From: Wenyingzhuangia aestuarii
GTDB lineage: Bacteria > Bacteroidota > Bacteroidia > Flavobacteriales > Flavobacteriaceae
NCBI RefSeq assembly: GCF_011927765.1
Contig: NZ_JAATJG010000007.1
Span: 62,001-126,000 of the forward strand
Length of the DNA stretch: 64,000 bases
Reading direction: 5' to 3'
The notes below the pieces were generated by a model. That model was not told where the DNA came from and ran no database searches. It saw nothing but the letters and a program-made list of their open reading frames with translations. Of the stretch, positions 43,898 through 51,991 are shown in pieces. Positions within the stretch are counted from its first letter, which is position 1. Every line of letters begins with the position of its first letter. A program made the position numbers and the translations under genes.

Positions 43898-44091
43898 TTT
43901 ACATCTTTTAAAAAAAGATCTAAACATAAAACAAAATAAACCTTTGTATATTTGAACAATGTTAACTTTAAATTAAACTAAAGGTCAATCTTGTTTTTAA
44001 CTTTAAAAGAAAATTATTAATATAATATCTTTACTAACTTAAGTTTATAAAACAGAATTCTAGTAATCCAAAACTTATATTTAATAAAACT

Positions 44092-44499
44092 ATGTCTAAA
44101 ATACTTGCTTTTGATTACGGAACTGTAAGGACCGGATTGGCTGAAACCGATGACTTAAAAATGATGGCTTTTGGTTTGGATACCGTTCCTACTAAAGAAA
44201 TTTTTAGCTATCTAAATCAATACCTAAAAAACAATACTGTAGATTTATTTGTAATTGGAGAACCTAAACAGATGAATGGTACTCATAGTGAAAGTGAGGT
44301 TTACATAAAAGAATTTATCAAAAAACTAGAAAACACCTATCATATTCCCATCAAAAGATTTGATGAGCGTTTTACCTCTAAAATGGCTTTTGACACCATG
44401 ATTGCTAGTGGTATTGGAAAAAAGAAAAGACAAAATAAAGGATTGGTAGACAAAATTAGTGCAACTATTATTTTGCAAGAATTTTTAAATATTCAGTAA
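44092..44499 (+). CDS. ruvX: Putative pre-16S rRNA nuclease / Holliday junction resolvase RuvX (YqgF)
   Basis: A 135-residue RNase H-fold nuclease. Signatures: ILAFDYGTVRTGLA (first catalytic Asp, residues 4-17), LFVIGEPKQMNGTHSESE (second acidic site) and the C-terminal VDKISATIILQEFL (last catalytic Asp), with DERFTS in between. YqgF proteins process the 16S 5' end and have been proposed as resolvases. It is the only housekeeping gene in this part of the glycan region and is followed after 10 bp by an unrelated glycan gene. Elsewhere in the family I would expect it next to def (48996). Confidence 0.92.
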   Translation: MSKILAFDYGTVRTGLAETDDLKMMAFGLDTVPTKEIFSYLNQYLKNNTVDLFVIGEPKQMNGTHSESEVYIKEFIKKLENTYHIPIKRFDERFTSKMAFDTMIASGIGKKKRQNKGLVDKISATIILQEFLNIQ

Positions 44500-44509
44500 T
44501 AAGAAATAC

Positions 44510-45577
44510 ATGAGTTTCGCTACATCTCCAAAACCTAAAATTGCAATTATTGAATTTGACACCTCTCATGCTGAGTGTATTTATAGTCAAATTTTATTTT
44601 TAAAAGACACTTATGACATTACACTGTTTTTAAACTCTAAAAGTATTTCTAGTATTCCCAATCTGCCCTACCTTACTATAATACCACTTAGTTTAGGTAA
44701 TTCAAAAGAAATAAAAAGAACATCCAAATTTTTAAAAAAGCAATTAATTAATAATAATATTCACAAGGTTATTTTTAATTCTGCTGAAAGAAAAATTTTT
44801 AAATTTTTACTTTTATTCTTATTTAATAGCACAATTTCTTTTTGGGGCATACTTCACAATCCTAACCGATTAAAAAGTAGCTTAAAACAAAAAATTATTA
44901 GTAAAAAACTAAAAGGTTATTTTGTTTTAAGTGATTTTATCAAAAAAAACATTCTTACCGAAAAACTTACAACTACACATATAGAAAGTACTTATCTTAT
45001 TTTTTTTGATAAGAAAAAAATTCCAACATCAACAATCATCAAACCTATTGATGAAAAGTGGATTCTAATTCCTGGTAGAGTTGAATTCAATAGAAGAGAT
45101 TATTCCTTTTTATTACAATTTAAAAACATTCCTGAAAATATTAAGTTTATCATTTTGGGTAATATAAACACCCCAGAAGGATTAATGTTTCAAAAAGAAA
45201 TTTCAAAAAAAAGTTACGCTAAGCAATTTGTTTTTTTTAACAAACATGTGCCTGATACCGATTTTCAACAATACATTGCTCAAGCTAATTATGTACTTCC
45301 TTTAGTACACCCAAACAATAAATTATTTAAAAAATATATTAAATATAAAATTACAGCAACTTATAATTGGGCTTATGCTTTTCAAAAAACAATGTTATTG
45401 GAGCAACATTTCTCACAAAATAAAGAATTTAATGAGACTAGTTATTTTTACAATTACTTAGAGCCTCAGCTCTTTTTTAATATATTGGAAAATCCAACAA
45501 AACAATATTGTCCTGAAAAATGGAAATTAGCAAGTCAAAAAAACAAGTATCTTAACTTTATAACACAAACTTTATGA
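44510..45577 (+). CDS. Unclassified putative glycosyltransferase (paralogue of 42866)
   Basis: A 355-residue relative of the minus-strand gene at 42866: [61 protein letters not shown] and [12 protein letters not shown], with a C-terminal [18 protein letters not shown] that matches the paralogue's NEKWSFEFQQNKFVNLL. A GT-B-like fold is likely, but no standard GT motif is seen. Its stop overlaps rfbA by 4 bp, so it is the first glycan gene of the rhamnose operon; a role as a rhamnosyltransferase is an attractive but unproven guess. Confidence 0.6.
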   Translation: MSFATSPKPKIAIIEFDTSHAECIYSQILFLKDTYDITLFLNSKSISSIPNLPYLTIIPLSLGNSKEIKRTSKFLKKQLINNNIHKVIFNSAERKIFKFLLLFLFNSTISFWGILHNPNRLKSSLKQKIISKKLKGYFVLSDFIKKNILTEKLTTTHIESTYLIFFDKKKIPTSTIIKPIDEKWILIPGRVEFNRRDYSFLLQFKNIPENIKFIILGNINTPEGLMFQKEISKKSYAKQFVFFNKHVPDTDFQQYIAQANYVLPLVHPNNKLFKKYIKYKITATYNWAYAFQKTMLLEQHFSQNKEFNETSYFYNYLEPQLFFNILENPTKQYCPEKWKLASQKNKYLNFITQTL

Positions 45578-46449
45578 AAGGAATCATACTAGCTGGTGGA
45601 TCTGGAACAAGATTGTACCCTTTAACAAAAGCTACATCAAAACAACTGTTAGCCATTTACGACAAACCAATGATTTACTATCCTTTGTCTGTCTTAATGC
45701 TTGCAGGTATTAAAGATATTTTAATTATTACTACTCCTGAAGATCAAGAGCGTTTTGTAAATTTATTAGGAGATGGTAGCCAATTAGGAATAAAACTTTC
45801 TTACGAAGTACAACCTAATCCAGAAGGCTTGGCTCAAGCATTTATTATAGGTAAAGAATTTATAGGTAATGATGATGTTGCCTTAATTTTAGGAGATAAC
45901 ATTTTCTACGGACAAGGATTCCCTACTTTATTAACCAATGCCATTAAAAGTTGTAAAGAAGATAAAAAAGCCACCATTTTTGGATATTACGTAAGTGATC
46001 CAGAACGTTATGGAGTTGTAGAATTTGATGAAAATAAAAACGCTTTAAGCATAGAAGAAAAACCAAAACTTCCTAAAAGTGATTATGCGGTTTCTGGATT
46101 GTATTTTTATCCTAACAACGTAATTGGTATTGCACAAAATGTAAAACCAAGCGAAAGAGGAGAATTAGAAATTACTTCTGTAAATCAAGTTTATTTAAAA
46201 AATAAAGAACTAAATGTGCAGTTAATGGGACGTGGCTATGCATGGCTAGACACTGGAACACACGAATCTATGTTAGAAGCTTCTAACTTTATACATACCA
46301 TAGAAAAAAGGCAAGGCTTAAAAGTAGCCTGTATAGAAGAAATTGCATACGAAAAAGGCTACATCAACAAAAAGCAATTACTAGCTTTGGGGCACGAAAT
46401 GAAAAAGAATGAATACGGTCAGTATTTAATAAGAAGAGCTACAAAATAA
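45574..46449 (+). CDS. rfbA: Glucose-1-phosphate thymidylyltransferase
   Basis: First step of dTDP-L-rhamnose synthesis: dTTP + Glc-1-P to dTDP-glucose + PPi. The 291 residues carry the nucleotidyltransferase start [24 protein letters not shown] (G-rich loop plus catalytic Arg/Lys), [22 protein letters not shown] (metal Asp) and [16 protein letters not shown]. All match RmlA. It overlaps the preceding unclassified gene by 4 bp and is 1 bp before rfbC. Allosteric control by dTDP-rhamnose is known for the family. Confidence 0.97.
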   Translation: MKGIILAGGSGTRLYPLTKATSKQLLAIYDKPMIYYPLSVLMLAGIKDILIITTPEDQERFVNLLGDGSQLGIKLSYEVQPNPEGLAQAFIIGKEFIGNDDVALILGDNIFYGQGFPTLLTNAIKSCKEDKKATIFGYYVSDPERYGVVEFDENKNALSIEEKPKLPKSDYAVSGLYFYPNNVIGIAQNVKPSERGELEITSVNQVYLKNKELNVQLMGRGYAWLDTGTHESMLEASNFIHTIEKRQGLKVACIEEIAYEKGYINKKQLLALGHEMKKNEYGQYLIRRATK

Positions 46450-46450
46450 C

Positions 46451-47023
46451 ATGAAATATACACGTACAGAAATTCCAGATATAATAGTTTGCGAACCCAA
46501 AGTTTTTGGAGATCATAGAGGTTACTTTATGGAATCTTTTAAAGCAGATATGCTTGCAGATTTTTTAGGATATACAATTAACTTTTCACAGGACAACGAA
46601 TCCAGTTCTAGCAAAGGAGTTTTAAGAGGTTTACATTATCAAATTAATGGTTTTGAACAAACCAAATTGGTAAGAGTTATTCAAGGAAGTGTTATTGATG
46701 TTGCTGTAGACATCCGTAAAGGATCTCCTACTTTTGGACAACATGTTGCTATTGAATTATCCGCAGAAAACAAAAAACAAATATTAATTCCTAAAGGGTT
46801 TGCTCACGGATTTATTGTGTTAAGCGATACGGCTATTTTTAGTTACAAAGTAGATGCTCCTTATAGTTTTGAAAACGAAAGAGGACTTGCTTTTGATGAC
46901 CCTACTTTACAAATTGATTGGAAATTAAATTCTAGTGAATTTGTTTTGTCAGAAAAAGACACACAAAATCCTACTTTAAGCAAAGCTGAATTACTGGACT
47001 ACAATACCAACTACTATGATTAA
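46451..47023 (+). CDS. rfbC: dTDP-4-dehydrorhamnose 3,5-epimerase
   Basis: Third enzyme of dTDP-L-rhamnose synthesis, a cupin-fold double epimerase of 190 residues. Signatures: EPKVFGDHRGYFMESF (start), SKGVLRGLHYQI with the catalytic His region, VIDVAVDIRKGSPTFGQ and PKGFAHGFIVLSDTA. The order here is rfbA-rfbC-rfbD-rfbB. It overlaps rfbD by 8 bp, which points to coupled translation. Confidence 0.96.
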   Translation: MKYTRTEIPDIIVCEPKVFGDHRGYFMESFKADMLADFLGYTINFSQDNESSSSKGVLRGLHYQINGFEQTKLVRVIQGSVIDVAVDIRKGSPTFGQHVAIELSAENKKQILIPKGFAHGFIVLSDTAIFSYKVDAPYSFENERGLAFDDPTLQIDWKLNSSEFVLSEKDTQNPTLSKAELLDYNTNYYD

Positions 47024-47873
47024 TATATTAGTAACAGGAGCCAATGGTCAGTTAGGTTCCGAAATTCAATCTTTAGCACCGGCATATACTCAGTACAATT
47101 TCTTTTTTACAGATGTTACTAATTTAGATATTACCGATTTAAAAAAAGTAGAAGAATTTTGTAGCACAAACAAAATCAACATTATATTAAACTGTGCAGC
47201 TTATACTGCTGTAGACAGAGCTGAAGAACAATCGGATATTTGTAATGCAGTTAACCATACAGCTACCTTTAACTTGGCTACTGTTGCCAAAGCTCAAAAC
47301 ATACAATTAGTACATACTTCTACTGATTATGTTTTTAACGGAGTAAATCACGTAGGGTTTAAAGAAAATGATACTCCTAATCCTATCAATGTTTACGGAA
47401 AAACAAAATGGTTAGGAGAAGAAGCCATGAAAAAAATAAACCCAATCAATTCTATTATTATTAGAACCTCTTGGGTGTATTCTACCTTTGGGAACAACTT
47501 TGTAAAAACCATGTTAAAATTGGCAGAAACTAGAGAGTTGTTAACCATTATAGCAGATCAAATAGGAACTCCTACCTATGCTTATGACTTGGCTAAAACA
47601 ATCTTAGATATTTTACCTAAAATTAAAAACAGCAACGTAGAAACTTATCATTATGCTAACGAAGGAGTTTGTAGTTGGTACGATTTTGCTTTCGAAATTT
47701 TTAGTCAAACAAACACCAATTGTAAAGTTTTACCTATAGAAACCAAAGATTATCCTACAGCAGCAGAAAGACCTTTGTTTAGCTTAATGAATAAATCAAA
47801 AATTAAAAACACGTTTCAAATAGAAATTCCTCACTGGAAAACATCTTTATCAAACTGTTTAAAAAAACTATAA
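47016..47873 (+). CDS. rfbD: dTDP-4-dehydrorhamnose reductase
   Basis: Last step to dTDP-L-rhamnose using NAD(P)H. A 285-residue extended SDR: NAD loop ILVTGANGQLGSEI (residues 4-17), DITDLKKVEEF, NCAAYTAVDRAEEQ, STDYVFNG, catalytic YGKTK and IIRTSWVYSTFGNNFVKTML, all typical RmlD motifs. Its start lies inside the end of rfbC and its stop is immediately followed by the rfbB start. Confidence 0.96.
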   Translation: MINILVTGANGQLGSEIQSLAPAYTQYNFFFTDVTNLDITDLKKVEEFCSTNKINIILNCAAYTAVDRAEEQSDICNAVNHTATFNLATVAKAQNIQLVHTSTDYVFNGVNHVGFKENDTPNPINVYGKTKWLGEEAMKKINPINSIIIRTSWVYSTFGNNFVKTMLKLAETRELLTIIADQIGTPTYAYDLAKTILDILPKIKNSNVETYHYANEGVCSWYDFAFEIFSQTNTNCKVLPIETKDYPTAAERPLFSLMNKSKIKNTFQIEIPHWKTSLSNCLKKL

Positions 47874-48887
47874 ATGAAAACAATATTAGTCACAGGAACA
47901 GCAGGGTTTATTGGCTCTAACTTTATCTATCATTTTATTGAATCTTATCCAGATTATAAATTAATCAGCTTAGATAAATTAACCTATGCAGGAAGTTTAG
48001 AAAATTTAAATAAAGTTGAAAATCACGAAAGACACACATTTATAAAAGGTGATATTTGTGATAGACCGCTAATTGAGAAAATATTTACAGAAAATGATGT
48101 ACAAGGAGTTATTCATTTTGCAGCAGAATCTCATGTAGATAATTCTATTAGCAATCCTGGAGTTTTTATAGAAACCAATGTAAATGGTACTTTTACCTTA
48201 ATTGATGTTGCTTACAAACACTGGATGGAGAAACCATTTACTTTTAAAAACGGATATCAAGATTGTAAATTTTTACACGTTTCTACAGACGAGGTGTATG
48301 GAACTTTAGGAGAAACAGGTTTGTTTACAGAAACCACCTCTTATGCTCCTAACTCACCTTACAGTGCTTCCAAAGCGAGTAGCGATATGCTGGTGCGTAG
48401 TTACCATCATACTTATGGAATGAACACTATTATTACCAACTGTTCTAACAATTACGGACCCCAACAACACAATGAAAAACTAATTCCAACTGTAATTAGA
48501 AAAGCCTTAAACGAAGAAATTATCCCTATTTATGGTGATGGAAAAAACATTCGTGATTGGTTATATGTCTTAGATCATTGTAAAGGAATAGATTTAGCTT
48601 ACCACAAAGGAATTTTTGGAGAGGTTTACAATATTGGAGGTCGTAACGAAAGAAACAACAATTACATTGCCGATAAAATCTGTGAAATTTTAGATCAGCT
48701 ACAACCCAAAAAATCGGGGAGCTACAAAGATTTAATCAATTATGTAGAAGATAGAGCAGGTCACGATAGACGTTATGCTATTGATGCCACAAAAATTGAA
48801 ACTAATTTAGGTTGGAAAGCCGATGAGAATTTTGAATCTGGAATTTTAAAAACCATCCAATGGTATTTAGATAAATACTCATCTTAA
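47874..48887 (+). CDS. rfbB: dTDP-glucose 4,6-dehydratase
   Basis: Second step of dTDP-L-rhamnose synthesis. A 337-residue extended SDR: NAD loop VTGTAGFIGSNFIYHF (residues 6-21), LDKLTYAGSLENL, HFAAESHVDNSI, STDEVYGTLG (catalytic Asp-Glu), YSASKASSDMLVR (Tyr-x-x-x-Lys) and NCSNNYGPQQHNEKLIPT. It is the last gene of the operon and is followed by a hairpin terminator. Rhamnose and the adjacent transferases point to an O-antigen, capsule or glycoprotein glycan. Confidence 0.97.
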   Translation: MKTILVTGTAGFIGSNFIYHFIESYPDYKLISLDKLTYAGSLENLNKVENHERHTFIKGDICDRPLIEKIFTENDVQGVIHFAAESHVDNSISNPGVFIETNVNGTFTLIDVAYKHWMEKPFTFKNGYQDCKFLHVSTDEVYGTLGETGLFTETTSYAPNSPYSASKASSDMLVRSYHHTYGMNTIITNCSNNYGPQQHNEKLIPTVIRKALNEEIIPIYGDGKNIRDWLYVLDHCKGIDLAYHKGIFGEVYNIGGRNERNNNYIADKICEILDQLQPKKSGSYKDLINYVEDRAGHDRRYAIDATKIETNLGWKADENFESGILKTIQWYLDKYSS

Positions 48888-48898
48888 CAAAGAAATTC

Positions 48899-48929
48899 AA
48901 AAGTCAAAGTTCATCACTTTGGCTTTTTT
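48899..48929 (+). terminator. Intrinsic terminator of the rhamnose operon
   Basis: The stem AAGTCAAAGT / ACTTTGGCTT (one mismatch) with loop TCATC is followed by TTTTTTA. Confidence 0.75.
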
Positions 48930-48964
48930 ACTATTGTAATGCAAAAGTATCAAGCAATTCTTTG

Positions 48965-48972
48965 TACTTTTG
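48965..48972 (+). promoter_or_regulatory. -7 promoter element TACTTTTG of def
   Basis: A plus-strand TAnnTTTG match 23 bp before the def ATG. It shows that def is transcribed independently of the rhamnose genes. Confidence 0.45.
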
Positions 48973-48995
48973 CATTCGAATTTTAGCAAACTATT

Positions 48996-49583
48996 ATGAT
49001 ATTACCAGTTGTTGCCTATGGAGACCCTGTCTTAAGAAAAGTAGGTAAAGAAATAGACAAAGATTACCCTGAACTTTCTACCTTAATTGCCAACATGTGG
49101 GAAACCATGGAAAACGCAAATGGTGTAGGTTTGGCAGCTCCTCAAATTGGTAAATCTATCAGATTATTTGTGATTGATGCTACTCCTTTTGCTGATGATG
49201 AAGAAGCTACTCCAGAAGAAATAGAAGTATTATCTTCTTTTAGAAAAGTATTCATCAATGCTAAAATAGAAAGTGAAGAAGGTGACGAATGGGCTTTTGA
49301 AGAAGGATGCTTAAGTATTCCAGAAATTAGAGAAGAAGTTTGGAGAAACGAAACTATTCACGTTACCTATCAAGATGAAAACTTTAAAACACACAAAGCT
49401 ACTTACAGCGGACTAGCAGCTAGAGTATTTCAACACGAATACGATCATATTGATGGAGTCTTGTTTACAGACAAATTATCATCTTTAAAAAAGAGATTGT
49501 TAAAAAAGAAACTAGAAAACATCTCTAAAGGAAAAATTGGAGCTGATTATAGAATGCGATACTTTAACGCAAAAAGAAAATAA
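48996..49583 (+). CDS. def: Peptide deformylase
   Basis: Removes the N-formyl group from nascent proteins. The 195 residues carry all three family motifs: GVGLAAPQIG, EGCLSIPE (metal Cys) and HEYDHIDG (two metal His and the catalytic Glu). An acidic insertion between motifs 1 and 2 (DDEEATPEEIEV) is common in Bacteroidetes enzymes. It is followed after 17 bp by the DUF5606 gene. Its partner fmt is at 9414. Confidence 0.97.
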   Translation: MILPVVAYGDPVLRKVGKEIDKDYPELSTLIANMWETMENANGVGLAAPQIGKSIRLFVIDATPFADDEEATPEEIEVLSSFRKVFINAKIESEEGDEWAFEEGCLSIPEIREEVWRNETIHVTYQDENFKTHKATYSGLAARVFQHEYDHIDGVLFTDKLSSLKKRLLKKKLENISKGKIGADYRMRYFNAKRK

Positions 49584-49600
49584 ATTAAACATAATTAGAA

Positions 49601-50035
49601 ATGAGTTTAACAAAAGTAATTGCAATTGCTGGTAAACCAGGATTGTATGAAATTTTAGGACAAACAAAAGGTGGTTTTATTACAACTTCTTTAATAGATG
49701 GTAAAAAAGCTCCTGTTAAAAACACTCAAAATGTAAGTGTTTTAAGTGATATTGGAATATATACTTATGAAACTGAAGTGCCTTTAGGTCAAGTTTTCTT
49801 AGCTATTAACGAAAAATACGAAGGAAAAGAAGCAATTAGTCACAAAGCTCCTAATAATGAATTGGCAGCTATGTTTAGCGAAGTATTACCAGATTATGAT
49901 GAGGAAAGAGTTTATGTTTCTAACATCAAAAAAGTTGTACAATGGTACAATCTTTTAGTGACTTCTGGTTTTGATTTTGAAACAATTAAAGAAGACTTTA
50001 AAAAATTAGAAGAAGCTGAAAACGCTGCTGAATAA
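49601..50035 (+). CDS. DUF5606-type protein, function unknown
   Basis: A 144-residue protein resembling the Bacteroidetes-specific DUF5606 group. The opening SLTKVIAIAGKPGLYEILGQTKGGFITTSLIDGKK is typical, with a compact beta-rich N-terminal half (about 1-80) and a helical C-terminal half rich in Glu and Lys. No catalytic motif is seen. It is co-transcribed with def (17-bp gap) and ends at a strong terminator. The conserved neighbourhood suggests a link to translation or nucleotide metabolism, but nothing more can be claimed. Confidence 0.8.
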   Translation: MSLTKVIAIAGKPGLYEILGQTKGGFITTSLIDGKKAPVKNTQNVSVLSDIGIYTYETEVPLGQVFLAINEKYEGKEAISHKAPNNELAAMFSEVLPDYDEERVYVSNIKKVVQWYNLLVTSGFDFETIKEDFKKLEEAENAAE

Positions 50036-50055
50036 TTTTAAAACATACTTTTTAT

Positions 50056-50100
50056 AAAAGCTGTTAACTATTTCTCACTTGATCTAGTTAACAGCTTTTA
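50056..50100 (+). terminator. Intrinsic terminator after the def-DUF5606 operon
   Basis: A perfect 15-bp stem AAAAGCTGTTAACTA / TAGTTAACAGCTTTT with a 14-nt loop and a T-rich tail. Confidence 0.85.
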
Positions 50101-50139
50101 TATTTTTATTTATACCTTAAACTTTTTACGCTTCACTCA

Positions 50140-50147
50140 TAACTTTG
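50140..50147 (+). promoter_or_regulatory. -7 promoter element TAACTTTG of mazG
   Basis: A TAnnTTTG match 33 bp before the mazG ATG, inside a short run of degenerate TTTGTAC repeats (50144-50158). Confidence 0.35.
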
Positions 50148-50179
50148 TACTTTGTACTCTATACTTTTTTACTGATAAA

Positions 50180-50959
50180 ATGAACACAAGAAAAGAACAA
50201 CTAGTCGCTATAGATCGTTTGTTAACCATTATGGATGAGTTAAGGGAACAATGTCCTTGGGATAAAAAACAAACCTTAGAAAGCTTACGTCATTTAACCA
50301 TAGAAGAAACTTACGAATTAGCTGATGCTATTCTAGCTAATGATTTAAATGAAATTAAAAAAGAGTTAGGAGATTTGTTATTACACATTGCTTTTTACGC
50401 AAAAATAGGAAGTGAATCTAATACGTTTGACATTGGTGATGTAGCAACTAGTATTTCAGAAAAATTAATTCACAGACATCCTCATATTTATGGAGATGTT
50501 CATGTAGAAAATGAAGAAGACGTAAAACGAAATTGGGAACAACTTAAATTAAAAGAAAAAGGAAACACATCACTTTTACAAGGAGTTCCAAATTCATTAC
50601 CTGCCATGGTAAAAGCAAATAGAATTCAAGAAAAAGTTTCTGCTGTAGGGTTCGATTGGGAACATCCAGAACAAGTTTGGGAAAAAGTACAAGAAGAACT
50701 ACAGGAATTTAATGATGAAATAAAAGTAGCCGATAAAAAGAAAATGGAAGCTGAATTTGGAGACGTTTTATTCTCTATGGTAAATTATGCTAGACTATTA
50801 GGAATTAACCCAGAAAACGCTTTAGAACGTACAAATATCAAGTTTAAAAAACGCTTTGAGTATTTAGAAGCGAATACCATGAAAAAAGGAATTCAACTAA
50901 CCGATTTATCTTTAGAAGAAATGGATGTCTATTGGGAAGAATCTAAAAAGTTTGATTGA
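50180..50959 (+). CDS. mazG: Nucleoside triphosphate pyrophosphohydrolase MazG
   Basis: A 259-residue two-domain MazG, which hydrolyses (d)NTPs to monophosphates. The first domain has CPWDKKQTLESLRHLTIEETYELADAI (EExxE) and ELGDLLLHIAF; the second has ELQEFNDEI and EFGDVLFSMVNYARLLGINPENALERTN. Both show the EExx(12-28)ExxD metal pattern. Length is normal. It ends 1 bp before the convergent GT90 gene's stop. Confidence 0.95.
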   Translation: MNTRKEQLVAIDRLLTIMDELREQCPWDKKQTLESLRHLTIEETYELADAILANDLNEIKKELGDLLLHIAFYAKIGSESNTFDIGDVATSISEKLIHRHPHIYGDVHVENEEDVKRNWEQLKLKEKGNTSLLQGVPNSLPAMVKANRIQEKVSAVGFDWEHPEQVWEKVQEELQEFNDEIKVADKKKMEAEFGDVLFSMVNYARLLGINPENALERTNIKFKKRFEYLEANTMKKGIQLTDLSLEEMDVYWEESKKFD

Positions 50960-50960
50960 T

Positions 50961-51866
50961 CTATTTTTGCAAATCAAAATATTTATCAGCAACTCCAAAA
51001 GCAATGGCTTTCTCTAATTTTCGATTTCTAAATTGCTTAACATACTTGTTTGCATTTTCAATTATTTTTAAAGCTTCTTTCTTGTTATTTATATAGTAAG
51101 TAAGTTGTTCTTCTAAATCAGAATAATCATCCTTAATACAAATAAAATGATAATTTGGAAGTAGTGTTCCTTCCATAAACCAAGTTTCATATTTAGGCAT
51201 AGGCATTACCGCAATAGAATTGGAAGACATAATCCATTTTAAATTGGTAGCCACATCATTCCCTTCTAATGATAATATAAACTTATATTTTAAGTGTTCT
51301 TTAATAGATAATTTAGGACGATCCCACTCTTGAGTTACTTTAGGAGAATTAACGGCTCCTAAATTACACATAGGATGATGAAAATACTTTTCGTAAAAAT
51401 CTATTCTATGCGGATGGTACGCAAATATTTTTGCTCTTCCAATTAACAGATCTTTCTTATCATCAAACTTAAGACGGTCTTTAACAAATTTAAAGTGCCT
51501 TACTTTATTTAACTTTAGCAACACAGAATTTTCATTAGCTCCGTGTATAGGTCTACTTTTTACAAAAGTTGGTTCTGATGGTATGGTTACAACATCTCCA
51601 AATTCATAATTGATTTTATTTTCTTTAGGATAGAATCGTAAAGTTTCAATCAAATCAAAATAGTAGGTTTTTAATTTTTTAGGTTTTCTAAATTCATCAA
51701 TAGAAGTCCCTAAACTTAATACATAAGTTGATTTTAACTTATTATAATAATCTAGCCTATCCTGAATTATTACTGCTGATGTATTTTTTTTATTTTGAAA
51801 CAAAACACGAGGTATGATGTCTAAAATTGTGTTTTTAACATAGTACCTTAATTTAGTGAATCTCAT
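50961..51866 (-). CDS. GT90-like glycosyltransferase (CAP10/LPS-modifying type)
   Basis: About 301 residues resembling glycosyltransferase family 90. The recognisable pattern is FVKSRPI...NSVLLKLNKVRHF (about 103-126), LLIGRAKIFAYHPHRIDFYEKYF, then LSLEGNDVATNLKWIMSSNSIAVMPMPKYETWFMEGTLLPNYHFI (about 200-244), with the Glu-Gly-Asn-Asp and Trp-Phe-Met-Glu-Gly motifs of this group. It would transfer a sugar (xylose or glucose in known members) to a surface glycan. It stands alone between mazG and the thioesterase, a likely stray member of the glycan region. The start at 51866 or 51890 cannot be decided. Confidence 0.75.
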   Translation of the reverse strand: MRFTKLRYYVKNTILDIIPRVLFQNKKNTSAVIIQDRLDYYNKLKSTYVLSLGTSIDEFRKPKKLKTYYFDLIETLRFYPKENKINYEFGDVVTIPSEPTFVKSRPIHGANENSVLLKLNKVRHFKFVKDRLKFDDKKDLLIGRAKIFAYHPHRIDFYEKYFHHPMCNLGAVNSPKVTQEWDRPKLSIKEHLKYKFILSLEGNDVATNLKWIMSSNSIAVMPMPKYETWFMEGTLLPNYHFICIKDDYSDLEEQLTYYINNKKEALKIIENANKYVKQFRNRKLEKAIAFGVADKYFDLQK

Positions 51867-51940
51867 AAATACAAATCTTATCTTTACCACATCAAAACTA
51901 CAACATAAATTGTAGAAATCAAGAAACTAAAAACTAAGTA

Positions 51941-51963
51941 TATTTACGTAAATAATACGTATA
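51941..51963. promoter_or_regulatory. Palindromes TATTTACGTAAATA and ATACGTAT at the thioesterase promoter
   Basis: A perfect 14-bp palindrome (51941-51954) followed by ATACGTAT (51956-51963), which runs into the -7 element. Both share the core TACGTA. They may be an operator; the regulator is unknown. Confidence 0.35.
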
Positions 51964-51967
51964 TTTG
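51960..51967 (+). promoter_or_regulatory. -7 promoter element TATATTTG of the thioesterase gene
   Basis: A TAnnTTTG match 24 bp before the ATG at 51992; same sequence as the alginate -7 elements but without the TTGGT operator. Confidence 0.5.
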
Positions 51968-51991
51968 TAGTAGAAACTAAAATTAGAAACT

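Noticed and set aside
43947-43954. TATATTTG on the plus strand as a ruvX promoter
   Set aside because: It is 137 bp before ruvX with no -33 element in a very AT-rich gap; chance match is likely.
50950-50978. Inverted repeat TTTGATT / AATCAAA between mazG and the GT90 gene
   Set aside because: Short arms inside the coding ends and no clear T-run; not called as a terminator.
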